Shown here: in pieces, positions 1 through 6,943 of the stretch
How the letters are laid out: every line of letters begins with the position of its first letter
Numbering within the stretch: the first letter of the stretch is position 1
Assembly: GCA_902488965.1 (NCBI GenBank)
Contig: CABTYA010000025.1
Location: 1-13,141 of the forward strand
DNA from: an uncultured Veillonellaceae bacterium
GTDB lineage: Bacteria; Bacillota; Negativicutes; Veillonellales; Negativicoccaceae
Direction of reading: 5' to 3'
Length of the DNA: 13,141 nucleotides
The notes under the pieces: model-generated
What the model was told of the DNA's origin: nothing
What the model saw: only the letters and a program-made list of their open reading frames with translations
Databases searched by the model: none
Translations under genes and position numbers: made by a program

Positions 1-14
1 ATACGACCGGCGGG

Positions 15-452
15 TCAATCCTCGCCGTATTCGGTCCCCATGACACTGCCGAGCTCACGGCATTCTGCCAGCACGTCCTCTTCAGGGTACCCCACGCCGC
101 GCACCGGCGCATGCAAAAACGTCGCCCCCGCCGCCGCCAGCTCCTTGGCCCACTTGAGCAGCCACTCGCCGCGCGACCAGCCGCACGAGCCGAACACCCC
201 GACTTCTTTGCCGTCCAGTGAAGGCAGCAACGCATCACAGAATGGGCGGACCTCAAACTCATCCAGTTCTTCCAACCCCATCGCGGGCGCACCGAGAATA
301 ATCCGGTCGTATTCCGCAATCGTGCTTGCTTCGACTTCGCTCATCTCCGCCAACAATACTTCCGCTCCGGCATCGCGCACACCCAGCGCGACCTCCTCCG
401 CCATCGCTTCCGTGTTGCCCGTCGTCGACCAATATACCACTGCTACTTTCAT
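15..452 (-). CDS. Short-chain flavodoxin (paralog 1)
   Basis: This is a 145-residue FMN-binding electron carrier of the short-chain flavodoxin type, expected to act in the cytoplasm and replace ferredoxin in low-potential electron transfer. The phosphate-binding loop STTGNT is at residues 9-14, the loop LGAPAMG near residues 53-59 sits where the isoalloxazine ring packs, and the third loop GSCGWSRGEW at 88-97 carries the stacking Trp92. The overall plan resembles Megasphaera elsdenii flavodoxin. The start at 452 is chosen over one 12 codons upstream because GGAGG lies 5 bases before it. It is downstream of a paralogous flavodoxin gene, with a terminator-like hairpin just before its ribosome binding site, so expression may depend on read-through. 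Cys90 occupies the place where the paralog has Tyr. The family call is firm; the redox partner is unknown. Confidence 0.93.
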   Translation of the reverse strand: MKVAVVYWSTTGNTEAMAEEVALGVRDAGAEVLLAEMSEVEASTIAEYDRIILGAPAMGLEELDEFEVRPFCDALLPSLDGKEVGVFGSCGWSRGEWLLKWAKELAAAGATFLHAPVRGVGYPEEDVLAECRELGSVMGTEYGED

Positions 453-473
453 ACGATCCTCCCTGTCCTCTAT

Positions 474-504
474 ACAAGAAAGCGCCACGAATTTCGTGGC
501 GCTT
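474..504 (-). terminator. Terminator or attenuator hairpin between the two flavodoxin genes
   Basis: An 11-bp perfect stem (480-490 pairs with 494-504) is followed on the minus strand by the T-rich run TTTCTTGT. It begins 5 bases after the stop codon of the upstream flavodoxin and ends about 20 bases before the start of the next one. This leaves no room for a separate conventional promoter for the second gene, so the hairpin may act as a partial terminator that sets the ratio of the two transcripts. Confidence 0.8.
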
Positions 505-509
505 CATCC

Positions 510-938
510 TTACGCTTCCGCCAAGGCTTTCCCTAATGCGCGGCAGGCTTCCAATTCCGGATCGCCCGGATAGGCAAAGGCTTTGACCGGATCGGCTACC
601 AGATCCGCTCCCGCATCCGTTACCCGTTTCGACCAGGTTTCGATCCATTCTCCTTCATTCCATGCATACGAGCCGAAGATAACGACTTTCTTGCCGGACA
701 ATTTTCCTTCCAGCTCCGCAAAGAACGGTTCAAAGTCATATTCTTCGAGCTGTTCGGCTCCCATTGCCGGGCAGCCGAGTGCGATGTAATCGTATTCGGC
801 GACATCGTCGGCCGTTACATCCGTTACAAACGACAGTTCCGTTTCCGCGCCGGCATCGCGTGCGCCTTCATCGACGGCCTGCGCCATTGCTTCGGTATTG
901 CCCGATCCCGTCCAGTATACAATTGCCATTTTTGCCAT
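510..938 (-). CDS. Short-chain flavodoxin (paralog 2)
   Basis: This 142-residue flavodoxin is a paralog of the next gene downstream and resembles Megasphaera elsdenii flavodoxin. It should carry one FMN and shuttle electrons in the cytoplasm. The phosphate loop TGSGNT is at residues 10-15, LGCPAMG at 54-60 forms the second flavin-contacting loop, and GSYAWNEGEW at 89-98 is the third loop, with Tyr91 and Trp93 available for flavin stacking. The start at 938 is preceded by AAAGGGG at about 9 bases; a Met three codons later would be too far from that site. It is the first gene after a strong promoter at 966-1010 and is followed directly by a hairpin terminator, so it is probably the more highly expressed of the two. 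Confidence 0.94.
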   Translation of the reverse strand: MAKMAIVYWTGSGNTEAMAQAVDEGARDAGAETELSFVTDVTADDVAEYDYIALGCPAMGAEQLEEYDFEPFFAELEGKLSGKKVVIFGSYAWNEGEWIETWSKRVTDAGADLVADPVKAFAYPGDPELEACRALGKALAEA

Positions 939-965
939 GTGATTGATCCCCTTTCAAGTACTGAA

Positions 966-1010
966 ATTATACCTTGTCTCTATCATAACCAAGGGCATGA
1001 TACTTGTCAA
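966..1010 (-). promoter_or_regulatory. Strong sigma-70-type promoter(s) of the flavodoxin genes
   Basis: On the minus strand, TTGACA (1005-1010) and TATGAT (982-987) are separated by exactly 17 bases, matching the housekeeping consensus at 11 of 12 positions. A second -10, TATAAT (966-971), lies 10 bases further downstream with a poorer TTGGTT upstream at a 15-base spacing, so two tandem start sites are possible. This is the best -35/-10 pair in the window, in line with high flavodoxin expression. Confidence 0.8.
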
Positions 1011-1037
1011 TTACGATTTTCACCTTCGGCAAGACCG

Positions 1038-1742
1038 TCAGGATAAATAACGTGAACGGCTTTCCCGCCGCTGCTGCCATGCCTCGACCAATGCCTCGGT
1101 CCATGCCGGGTGATGCGTATCAGTCACCAGCACAAACAGCTCGACAGTATTTTGGCGGTCGAGCAGCCACGCCCGATACTGCTGCGGCATTGCGACACCG
1201 TTTTCTTTGAATGCATGTGTCCAATCGGCCTGCAAGACAGCGCCTTTTTTATCCGCGTTCGTCCAACGGATTTCCGTATTCGCCTCCGTGCCCCAAAGCT
1301 CCTGCACCAGCACCGCCGCACGTGCCATTCGCTCGCTGCGGTCGGACGGTACCTCGCGTATCGACTGCTTTCGCGTCAACAAAGGCAACGGCACGCCTGT
1401 CGCGGGATTGACTGCCGCGGCCGCCGCGCTGCGGACCGGTACCCGCTCCGTACGGACAAATGCGGCATCCATAGGGATCCGTGCCGCCCATGCATAGAAG
1501 AAATTCGCGTCGTCCCGACCGCGCAGGAGATAGCAGTCACTGCCGTAAATGCCGTGGCGGTGCAGCTTCGTTTCCAAGCGTCCTGTCGCCGATGCCGGCG
1601 CCTTCTCCGCAACCTGCGTTTCCGGCGGCAGCGTCATCACCCCGATGCCCGGCACCCGCCAATCCTGTGCCGCCGCACTGCCGGCCAGCAGCACGCAGGC
1701 AAGTGCGCACAAGCCGATTCGTCGTAATCCTTGTCGTCTCAT
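1038..1742 (-). CDS. Secreted protein of unknown function
   Basis: I do not recognise this 234-residue protein. Its first 26 residues form a classical signal peptide: basic MRRQGLRRIG, a hydrophobic core around residues 11-21, then GSAAA before QDW, giving a likely signal peptidase I site after residue 25. The mature part is soluble, with several Trp and Tyr residues, an Ala-rich stretch near residues 105-110 and no transmembrane helix or repeat. The start codon overlaps the stop of glnS as ATGA, and only a weak AGGCGC-like site precedes it, so translation is probably coupled to glnS. A role in the cell envelope or periplasm is an inference from the signal peptide alone. No terminator is evident after it. 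Confidence 0.85.
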   Translation of the reverse strand: MRRQGLRRIGLCALACVLLAGSAAAQDWRVPGIGVMTLPPETQVAEKAPASATGRLETKLHRHGIYGSDCYLLRGRDDANFFYAWAARIPMDAAFVRTERVPVRSAAAAAVNPATGVPLPLLTRKQSIREVPSDRSERMARAAVLVQELWGTEANTEIRWTNADKKGAVLQADWTHAFKENGVAMPQQYRAWLLDRQNTVELFVLVTDTHHPAWTEALVEAWQQRRESRSRYLS

Positions 1743-3412
1743 TTTTTCTGCGCCTGTATTTTGGCCCAGGTATCGCGCAGGCCGACAATCCGATTCACCA
1801 CCAAATGATCCGCCGTTGTATCCGGATCGATGACAAAATAGCCCTGCCGCATGAATTGAAAACGTGTGCCGACAGGATATTCCGTAATCGCCGGTTCCGC
1901 CAGCGCCGCCATCACCTGCAGCGAAGATTCATTGACTTTATCTTCCGGAGCGCGGTCATCCGCCGTGTCGTCGGGACTGAACAAATAGTCATAAAGCCGC
2001 GCTTCGACCGGTACGGCTGTTGCCGCATTGACCCAGTGCAATACGCCTTTGACCTTGCGCTGACTGCCCGGCGTGCCGCTCTTGGAATCGGGATCATAGC
2101 TGCACCGCAGTTCGACAATCTCACCCGCTTCATCTTTTATCACTTCATCGCAACGGATGATATAGGCGTTTTTCAGGCGGACTTCCTTGCCCGGCGCCAG
2201 GCGGAAAAACTTCTTGACCGGCGTTTCCATAAAATCCGCCCGTTCGATATAAAGTTCGCGTCCGAAGGGAATTTCCCGCACCCCCGCCGCCGGATCGTCC
2301 TGATTGTTTTCGACGGGCAAGCGTTCTTCCTGCCCTTCCGGATAATTCGTCAGTACCACCTTGAGCGGATCGAGCACCGTCATTAAGCGCGGCGCTTTTG
2401 TTTTGAGGTCTTCGCGCACGCAAAATTCAAGCAGACTGACGTCGACCGTGCTGTCGTTTTTCGCGACACCGATGCGTTCGCAAAAATCCCGCAGTGCTTC
2501 CGGCGTATATCCGCGCCGCCGAATCCCCGAAATCGTCGGCATCCGCGGATCGTCCCACCCCGACACGATCCCCGCTTCAACCAATCGGCGCAACTTGCGC
2601 TTACTGGTAATCATCGTGGTGACATTGAGACGGGCAAACTCGATTTGACGCGGGTGTTCTTTCGCCGGCCAGCTTTCCAAAAACCAGTTGTACAGCGGGC
2701 GATGATCTTCAAATTCGAGCGTGCAGATCGAGTGGGTAATATTTTCAATCGCGTCCGAAAGCGGATGCGCATAGTCATACAGCGGATAGATGCACCAGTC
2801 GTCCCCCGTCCGATGATGGTGCGCATGGAGTACGCGGTACATCACGGGGTCGCGCATGATGATATTGGGCGACGCCATATCGATTTTGGCACGCAATACC
2901 TTTTCGCCGTCGGCATACTTGCCCTCGCGCATCTCGGCGAACAGCCGCAGGTTTTCCTCGACACTGCGATTGCGGCACGGGCTTTCTTTGCCCGGTGTAT
3001 TGAAATCGCCGCGATACGCTTTGATTTCATCGCTGCTCAAATCATCCACATAGGCTTTGCCTTCGCGAATCAGCTGCTGTGCATACGTATACATCTGCTC
3101 GAAATAATCCGATGCGAACCGCGCCTCGCCGTCCCATTCAAATCCAAGCCAGCACACGTCCTCTTTGATTGAATCGACGTATTCCGCCTCTTCTTTCGTC
3201 GGATTGGTATCGTCAAAACGCAGATTCGTCTTGCCGTGATATTTTTGTCCGAGTCCGAAATTCAGGCAAATGCTCTTGGCGTGACCGATATGCAAATAGC
3301 CGTTGGGTTCCGGCGGAAATCGGGTATGCACCCGTTGATCGGCGTACACCTCGTTGGCGATGTCGGTATTGATCTCATTTTCAATAAAATTGCTGCTTTT
3401 CCGCTCTTCCAT
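1739..3412 (-). CDS. glnS: Glutaminyl-tRNA synthetase
   Basis: This cytoplasmic class I aminoacyl-tRNA synthetase charges tRNA(Gln) with glutamine using ATP. The 557 residues are close to the 554 of the E. coli enzyme and collinear with it. The ATP-site signature PPEPNGYLHIGH ends with HIGH at residues 41-44, and ITSKR near 268-272 is the KMSKS counterpart. Conserved blocks such as LRFDDTNP (64-71), RDPVMYR (187-193) and GWDDPRMPTISG are intact, and the C-terminal part is the beta-barrel anticodon-binding region. The start at 3412 is preferred over one five codons upstream because GGAGG lies 7 bases before it. It is transcribed from the divergent region at 3428-3559 and is coupled at its 3' end to a secreted protein gene. 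Confidence 0.98.
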   Translation of the reverse strand: MEERKSSNFIENEINTDIANEVYADQRVHTRFPPEPNGYLHIGHAKSICLNFGLGQKYHGKTNLRFDDTNPTKEEAEYVDSIKEDVCWLGFEWDGEARFASDYFEQMYTYAQQLIREGKAYVDDLSSDEIKAYRGDFNTPGKESPCRNRSVEENLRLFAEMREGKYADGEKVLRAKIDMASPNIIMRDPVMYRVLHAHHHRTGDDWCIYPLYDYAHPLSDAIENITHSICTLEFEDHRPLYNWFLESWPAKEHPRQIEFARLNVTTMITSKRKLRRLVEAGIVSGWDDPRMPTISGIRRRGYTPEALRDFCERIGVAKNDSTVDVSLLEFCVREDLKTKAPRLMTVLDPLKVVLTNYPEGQEERLPVENNQDDPAAGVREIPFGRELYIERADFMETPVKKFFRLAPGKEVRLKNAYIIRCDEVIKDEAGEIVELRCSYDPDSKSGTPGSQRKVKGVLHWVNAATAVPVEARLYDYLFSPDDTADDRAPEDKVNESSLQVMAALAEPAITEYPVGTRFQFMRQGYFVIDPDTTADHLVVNRIVGLRDTWAKIQAQKK

Positions 3413-3449
3413 TCTTCTTCCTCCCATATATGCCTACCAATTACTTAGT

Positions 3450-3458
3450 ATTGTACCA
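3450..3458 (-). promoter_or_regulatory. Extended -10 promoter of glnS
   Basis: On the minus strand, TGG immediately before TACAAT forms an extended -10 element about 38 bases upstream of the glnS start. No convincing -35 is present at 16-18 bases. It sits back to back with the promoter of the plus-strand hydrolase gene. Confidence 0.6.
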
Positions 3459-3519
3459 CAGGCGCGCTTATTTGGCACTGTTTGCGCCGATTTTGTCCGT
3501 GGCGGCACAAGGGCCGCCG

Positions 3520-3528
3520 TGGTATAAT
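3520..3528 (+). promoter_or_regulatory. Extended -10 promoter of the FAH-family gene
   Basis: TGGTATAAT gives a perfect -10 with a TGn extension, 31 bases before the gene start. The -35 region at 17 bases spacing (TGGCGG) is poor. The position leaves a short untranslated leader containing AAAGGAG. Confidence 0.7.
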
Positions 3529-3559
3529 CAATCCGAATCAATCGGAAAGGAGTATTGCT

Positions 3560-4447
3560 ATGCGTTGTCTGTCATTTACTTATTACGGTTCGCCCGAATG
3601 GGGTGTCATCGTCGAACCGGAGGCGACGGTCGAATTACCGACAATGATGGTTCGCGCCGCCGATTTGGAAGAACGCTACTTCATCCCGCTCCCCGACTCT
3701 CTCGCCGAGCTCATCGCAGCCGGTAAAGAGGGGCTCATCACACTGGGCGCGGCGATGCAACAATATCACGAGGACGACGAGCGTGAGACGCTCGAAACAC
3801 CGCTGGCCGACGTGACGCCGGCGATTCCGTACCTGCCGCCGCGCAACATCATCGGCGTCGGCCGAAATTATGACGACGGCGAGGACATGCCCGCCGCCCC
3901 CGTCTACTTCACCAAACCGCCGACCACACTGATTGCGGACGGGATGCCGATTCCGCTTCACGGTGACTGTACACAGGCCGCCGACTACGAAGGCGAACTG
4001 GCCGTCATTATCGGCAGCGTCACCCGAGATATCGATCCTGCCGACGCCATCGACTCGATTTTCGGCTATACGATTGCCAACGACGTTACCGCCCGCGATT
4101 TGCAGCAGTCCCGCGGCCAATGGTTCTATGCCAAAGCGCTCGACGGCTTTACCCCCGTCGGCCCGTATGTGCTGATCGGTGCACGGGAGACGCCGTTTCA
4201 CCTGCTGACCCGCGTCAACGGGGAACTGCGCCAGAGCGTCATGACCGACGAAATGCACGTCTCGATTGCGCATCTCATCAGCGACCTGTCGCGTGCCATG
4301 ACGCTGCTTCCCGGCGACATGATTCTCACAGGTACGCCCGTAGGCACCGGGGCTTCTCAACGTCCTCCCGTATATTTAAAGACGGGCGACACCGTCAGCA
4401 TTACAATCGAAGATATCGGCACGCTCACCAATGTCGTCGGCAAGTAA
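3560..4447 (+). CDS. Fumarylacetoacetate hydrolase (FAH) family protein
   Basis: This 295-residue protein has the FAH fold used by 2-keto-acid hydrolases, isomerases and decarboxylases acting on beta-diketo or acylpyruvate compounds. Residues 1-80 form the small N-terminal domain; the catalytic domain follows from about residue 95. Expected divalent-metal ligands are visible: Glu144 and Glu146 in DYEGELAV, and Asp175 in ANDVTARD. Family motifs GQWFYAKALDGFTPVGPY (about 186-203) and GDMILTGTPVGTG are intact. The lid after GRNY (101-104) is unusual: it reads DDGEDM and lacks the His of the catalytic His/Glu pair known from FAHD1-type enzymes. The start at 3560 follows AAGGAG at 7 bases. It is monocistronic, with its own promoter and terminator. 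The exact substrate cannot be told. Confidence 0.9.
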   Translation: MRCLSFTYYGSPEWGVIVEPEATVELPTMMVRAADLEERYFIPLPDSLAELIAAGKEGLITLGAAMQQYHEDDERETLETPLADVTPAIPYLPPRNIIGVGRNYDDGEDMPAAPVYFTKPPTTLIADGMPIPLHGDCTQAADYEGELAVIIGSVTRDIDPADAIDSIFGYTIANDVTARDLQQSRGQWFYAKALDGFTPVGPYVLIGARETPFHLLTRVNGELRQSVMTDEMHVSIAHLISDLSRAMTLLPGDMILTGTPVGTGASQRPPVYLKTGDTVSITIEDIGTLTNVVGK

Positions 4448-4476
4448 ACTGTGCCGATATACCGTCGGTGACATCA

Positions 4477-4508
4477 AAAACGGACGGGAGCCCGCTCCCG
4501 TCCGTTTT
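4477..4508. terminator. Bidirectional intrinsic terminator
   Basis: A perfect 14-bp stem (4477-4490 with 4495-4508) with loop CCCG is flanked by A and T runs, so it can terminate on both strands. It lies between the convergent FAH-family gene and the 201-residue protein gene and ends both transcription units. Confidence 0.93.
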
Positions 4509-4527
4509 GATTTGCTTTCTTCGTCCG

Positions 4528-5133
4528 CTACGCACGACGCAACGCGTCATATTCCGCCAGTGCCGCCGCCAAGCACGGCGCGGCGATTCCGTAGCGCGCC
4601 GTCATCTCAAGCAATCGACGCGCCGAACCCTGGTCGTTGACCCACCGCTGCGCCGTTTCGCTGCACAGCAGCAGGTAGCGACTGCCGGCCGCTTCCTCAA
4701 TATCGGCCGCCGGCACCAGATCGGGCGGCAAAATATTCGCGAGCGGTGTATCCGCCTGTGCCGTCGCTTCACGCCACACCTCGATGCCCTGTGCACACGC
4801 CGTCAGTTGGGCCAATGCATATGCCGTTCGCGCCGTTTCCTCAAAAAGCGGCGCATTCAAATGATGTGCCGGCATCGGTCCGGTGAGCCACATCGCCGCC
4901 TCGGCGCGCAATTCCTGCCGCTGTTGCCAGGCATATCGCGAAATCGCCGCGACCCACATGGTCGGCACATGCGGCAAGGTCTCGGCCGCCACCTTAAGTG
5001 CGTTGGCCGAGACCTGCACCGGCTCGACCTCCTCATCCTTGCGGCGCAGCACTTGTGCGACCACACTGCGTTCCTCGGCGGCAATAGCCGCCGCCGTTTG
5101 CGCCATCATCCGTACCAATTCCGTTTGCTCCAT
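4528..5133 (-). CDS. Helical protein of unknown function, paired with OLD-family gene
   Basis: I do not recognise this 201-residue protein. It is rich in Ala, Glu, Leu and Arg, with no signal peptide, transmembrane segment or metal-binding motif; the pattern suggests nearly all alpha-helix, with a charged stretch near residues 29-38 (LRRKDEEVEP) and a Pro-containing break around 134-142. It starts 8 bases after the stop of the OLD-family gene, with the site AGGAGGAGC overlapping that stop codon, so the two are very probably co-transcribed, with this gene second. The terminator at 4477-4508 follows. The arrangement suggests a dedicated partner, regulator or substrate adaptor of the nuclease-like protein, but that is inference from position only. 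Confidence 0.85.
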   Translation of the reverse strand: MEQTELVRMMAQTAAAIAAEERSVVAQVLRRKDEEVEPVQVSANALKVAAETLPHVPTMWVAAISRYAWQQRQELRAEAAMWLTGPMPAHHLNAPLFEETARTAYALAQLTACAQGIEVWREATAQADTPLANILPPDLVPAADIEEAAGSRYLLLCSETAQRWVNDQGSARRLLEMTARYGIAAPCLAAALAEYDALRRA

Positions 5134-5141
5134 TGCTCCTC

Positions 5142-6803
5142 CTAACGGGCCAGTTCCGCCGCCCGTTCGATTGCCTGCCGAAACGAGCGCGGAATCATCT
5201 CTGCGGTCAGCGTCTTCCCCAGTGCCCGGCCGACGATGACACCCTTGTTACTGTAAAACCACGCAAAATAATAAAATTGCAATCCGTCCGTATCGCGGCC
5301 GGAAATATTTTTTAACTTTTTCGCACCGAAATACCGTTTTCCGTCGGGTTTCCATTTGCGGGCGGCCTTGGTCGCCATCTCCCGCCGTACCTGTCCGTCG
5401 CTTCCGCCGATCAACCGCACGACCGAACGCAACTGCTTGAGTCCGCGATTGGCCAGCAGATGCCGCACGACATCGAGTTCGAAACACGGCCCCTCCGTGA
5501 AAAACGTATCCGGCATATCGCCGATTTGCTCACGGACATCGCTGTCATACAATTTAACCGTACCCAAACCGAACCGCGAGAACAGCTCGGCAATCCGTGC
5601 AATCGAGCTCTCTCCCCGCGCATTGATCAGCGAGATTCCCACATAGTCGAAATGCACACCGAGCGTTTTGCCGAATTCAAAAAACGCGCCGTACTCCGTT
5701 TCCCCTTCAACAATCAACACCGAGCGGGCATAGAGCGCTTCTTTGACCTCCGGAAAATGCATGACCAGATGTTTCTCCACATCCGGCGCAAAAGAAAACT
5801 CCGCCCCGCACGCTGCGAGAACACGCCCCTTGCCGTCACGGTACAACCGCACGATATGATGATAATCGTCAATCAGGCAATCCGTCGAATGCGTAACCAC
5901 GAAAAGCTGGCCTTCCAGTCCGTCCACTCCCAGAAAATACGAGAGAAGATCTTTGACCAGTCGGCTTTGATTCGCCACAATATCCCGATAAAAATGCAAT
6001 AACGAGCGTTGCAAAAACGGATGCAAATGGATTTCCGGCTCGTCGATGCTGATCACCAGCGGCAAATAACGACGATTGCGTGAATCGATCAGCAAATTGT
6101 TTTCCCAAAACTTACCGTCGCTATCCTTGAGCTCCGTAAGTTCCGACACCAACTGAAAAACCGCCGCGAGCAGCATGCGAAACGTCTGTGCCGCCGCCCG
6201 TTCGTCGGGCACGCCCGTATGCAGGTACGTCAGCCAGTCATCAACCTGCGCCGTCGCCTGCGCCACTTCTTCGGCGCGCACGCCCGTCCGCTGTGCCACC
6301 TCGCCGAGCAACTCGATAGCCGCTTGTCCGCGCTCCTCAAAATACCCCTCAATCGCCGCTTTGAATCGCGCCTTGCGATCAGGTGCAATTCCCCAGCGTC
6401 CCAACCGGGACGGCATATGCGCCACATACCGCAACCGATGCAAGCTGATCCGATTTACCGGCTGCCCCGTCTCCATATTGACCACGGTGAAAGTCTCGTC
6501 ACTCACACGCTGCGTTACTTCCAAATGTAAAAAACCGTCATCATCATTCAGCGGATACCCGTCAGCCAGCAAAGTATGCCGTGTCTTGAGCTGTAACGTG
6601 ATCCGTATCCGCAGCGGCGCCTCGGTATCAAAAAAATCCGTCTCGGCAAACCGCGTCCCCGTGTGCAACGTATGGAGTAAATCCAAAAAGTTGGACTTGC
6701 CGATCCGATGCGAACCGACCAAGTAATTCAACTGCGAATGAAACACCATGCGCACATGACGAAACGTCCGATAATTTTCCGCTTCCATCGTCACGATATG
6801 CAC
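5142..6803 (-). CDS. OLD-family ATP-dependent endonuclease-like protein (AAA/ABC ATPase plus TOPRIM)
   Basis: This 553-residue protein combines an ABC/SMC-type ATPase with a C-terminal TOPRIM nuclease-like domain, as in OLD-family proteins such as phage P2 Old and GajA. Numbered from the GTG start, Walker A is GSHRIGKSN at 30-38, Walker B with D-loop-like IDEPEIHLHP at 253-262, and the switch His is in VVTHS near 305. The TOPRIM part begins with VLIVEGETE (Glu366, Glu368) and has LYDSD with Asp420 and Asp422. No clear ABC signature is visible before Walker B. The GTG at 6803 is chosen over ATG at 6824 because AAGGGGG lies 8 bases before it and the promoter -10 ends only 9 bases from that ATG. 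A 201-residue gene follows in the same operon. A phage-defence or DNA-repair role is known for relatives but not shown here. Confidence 0.9.
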   Translation of the reverse strand: MHIVTMEAENYRTFRHVRMVFHSQLNYLVGSHRIGKSNFLDLLHTLHTGTRFAETDFFDTEAPLRIRITLQLKTRHTLLADGYPLNDDDGFLHLEVTQRVSDETFTVVNMETGQPVNRISLHRLRYVAHMPSRLGRWGIAPDRKARFKAAIEGYFEERGQAAIELLGEVAQRTGVRAEEVAQATAQVDDWLTYLHTGVPDERAAAQTFRMLLAAVFQLVSELTELKDSDGKFWENNLLIDSRNRRYLPLVISIDEPEIHLHPFLQRSLLHFYRDIVANQSRLVKDLLSYFLGVDGLEGQLFVVTHSTDCLIDDYHHIVRLYRDGKGRVLAACGAEFSFAPDVEKHLVMHFPEVKEALYARSVLIVEGETEYGAFFEFGKTLGVHFDYVGISLINARGESSIARIAELFSRFGLGTVKLYDSDVREQIGDMPDTFFTEGPCFELDVVRHLLANRGLKQLRSVVRLIGGSDGQVRREMATKAARKWKPDGKRYFGAKKLKNISGRDTDGLQFYYFAWFYSNKGVIVGRALGKTLTAEMIPRSFRQAIERAAELAR

Positions 6804-6832
6804 TACCGATTCCCCCTTTGTCATCTACCTGT

Positions 6833-6841
6833 ATTATACCA
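6833..6841 (-). promoter_or_regulatory. Extended -10 promoter of the OLD-family operon
   Basis: On the minus strand, TGGTATAAT is a perfect extended -10 with no good -35. Transcription would start near 6826, giving a leader of about 23 bases to the GTG at 6803 but almost none to the ATG at 6824. It faces away from the ddh promoter about 70 bases off. Confidence 0.7.
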
Positions 6842-6904
6842 ACATTTTTCCCGCGCTGCCGAGCTTCTTATTTGTTCAATCCATTAGGCATCCGTTCGGC
6901 GATT

Positions 6905-6913
6905 TGTTATAAT
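6905..6913 (+). promoter_or_regulatory. Extended -10 promoter of ddh
   Basis: TGTTATAAT forms a perfect extended -10, 30 bases upstream of the ddh start; only a weak TTAGGC is found at an 18-base spacing. The resulting leader is short and contains AAAGGATG as the ribosome binding site. Confidence 0.7.
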
Positions 6914-6943
6914 AGTCACACGAAAAAGAAAGGATGATACATC

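Noticed and set aside
1011..1037. Possible terminator after the secreted protein gene.
   Set aside because: Only a very short CGG/CCG pairing without a T-run is visible.
1665..1742. Lipoprotein signal in the secreted protein.
   Set aside because: The Cys near the hydrophobic core lacks a proper L-x-x-C lipobox, and a signal peptidase I site after GSAAA fits better.
1481..2386. Long plus-strand open frame (301 codons) opposite glnS and the secreted protein gene.
   Set aside because: It is antisense to a clear glnS, has a biased Arg/His/Pro composition typical of shadow frames in GC-rich DNA, and has no ribosome binding site.
3635..4360. Minus-strand open frame of 241 codons opposite the FAH-family gene.
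   Set aside because: The sense strand encodes an unmistakable FAH protein with promoter, ribosome binding site and terminator; the antisense frame has none.
4120..5145. Plus-strand open frame of 341 codons crossing the end of the FAH gene, the terminator and the 201-residue gene.
   Set aside because: It runs through a strong intrinsic terminator and two opposing genes, and its Arg/His-rich composition does not look like a protein.
4528..6803. Calling the region a defence island.
   Set aside because: Neighbours are ddh, thrC, glnS and mutY, with no mobile element, integrase, tRNA attachment site or other defence gene, and no obvious shift in base composition.
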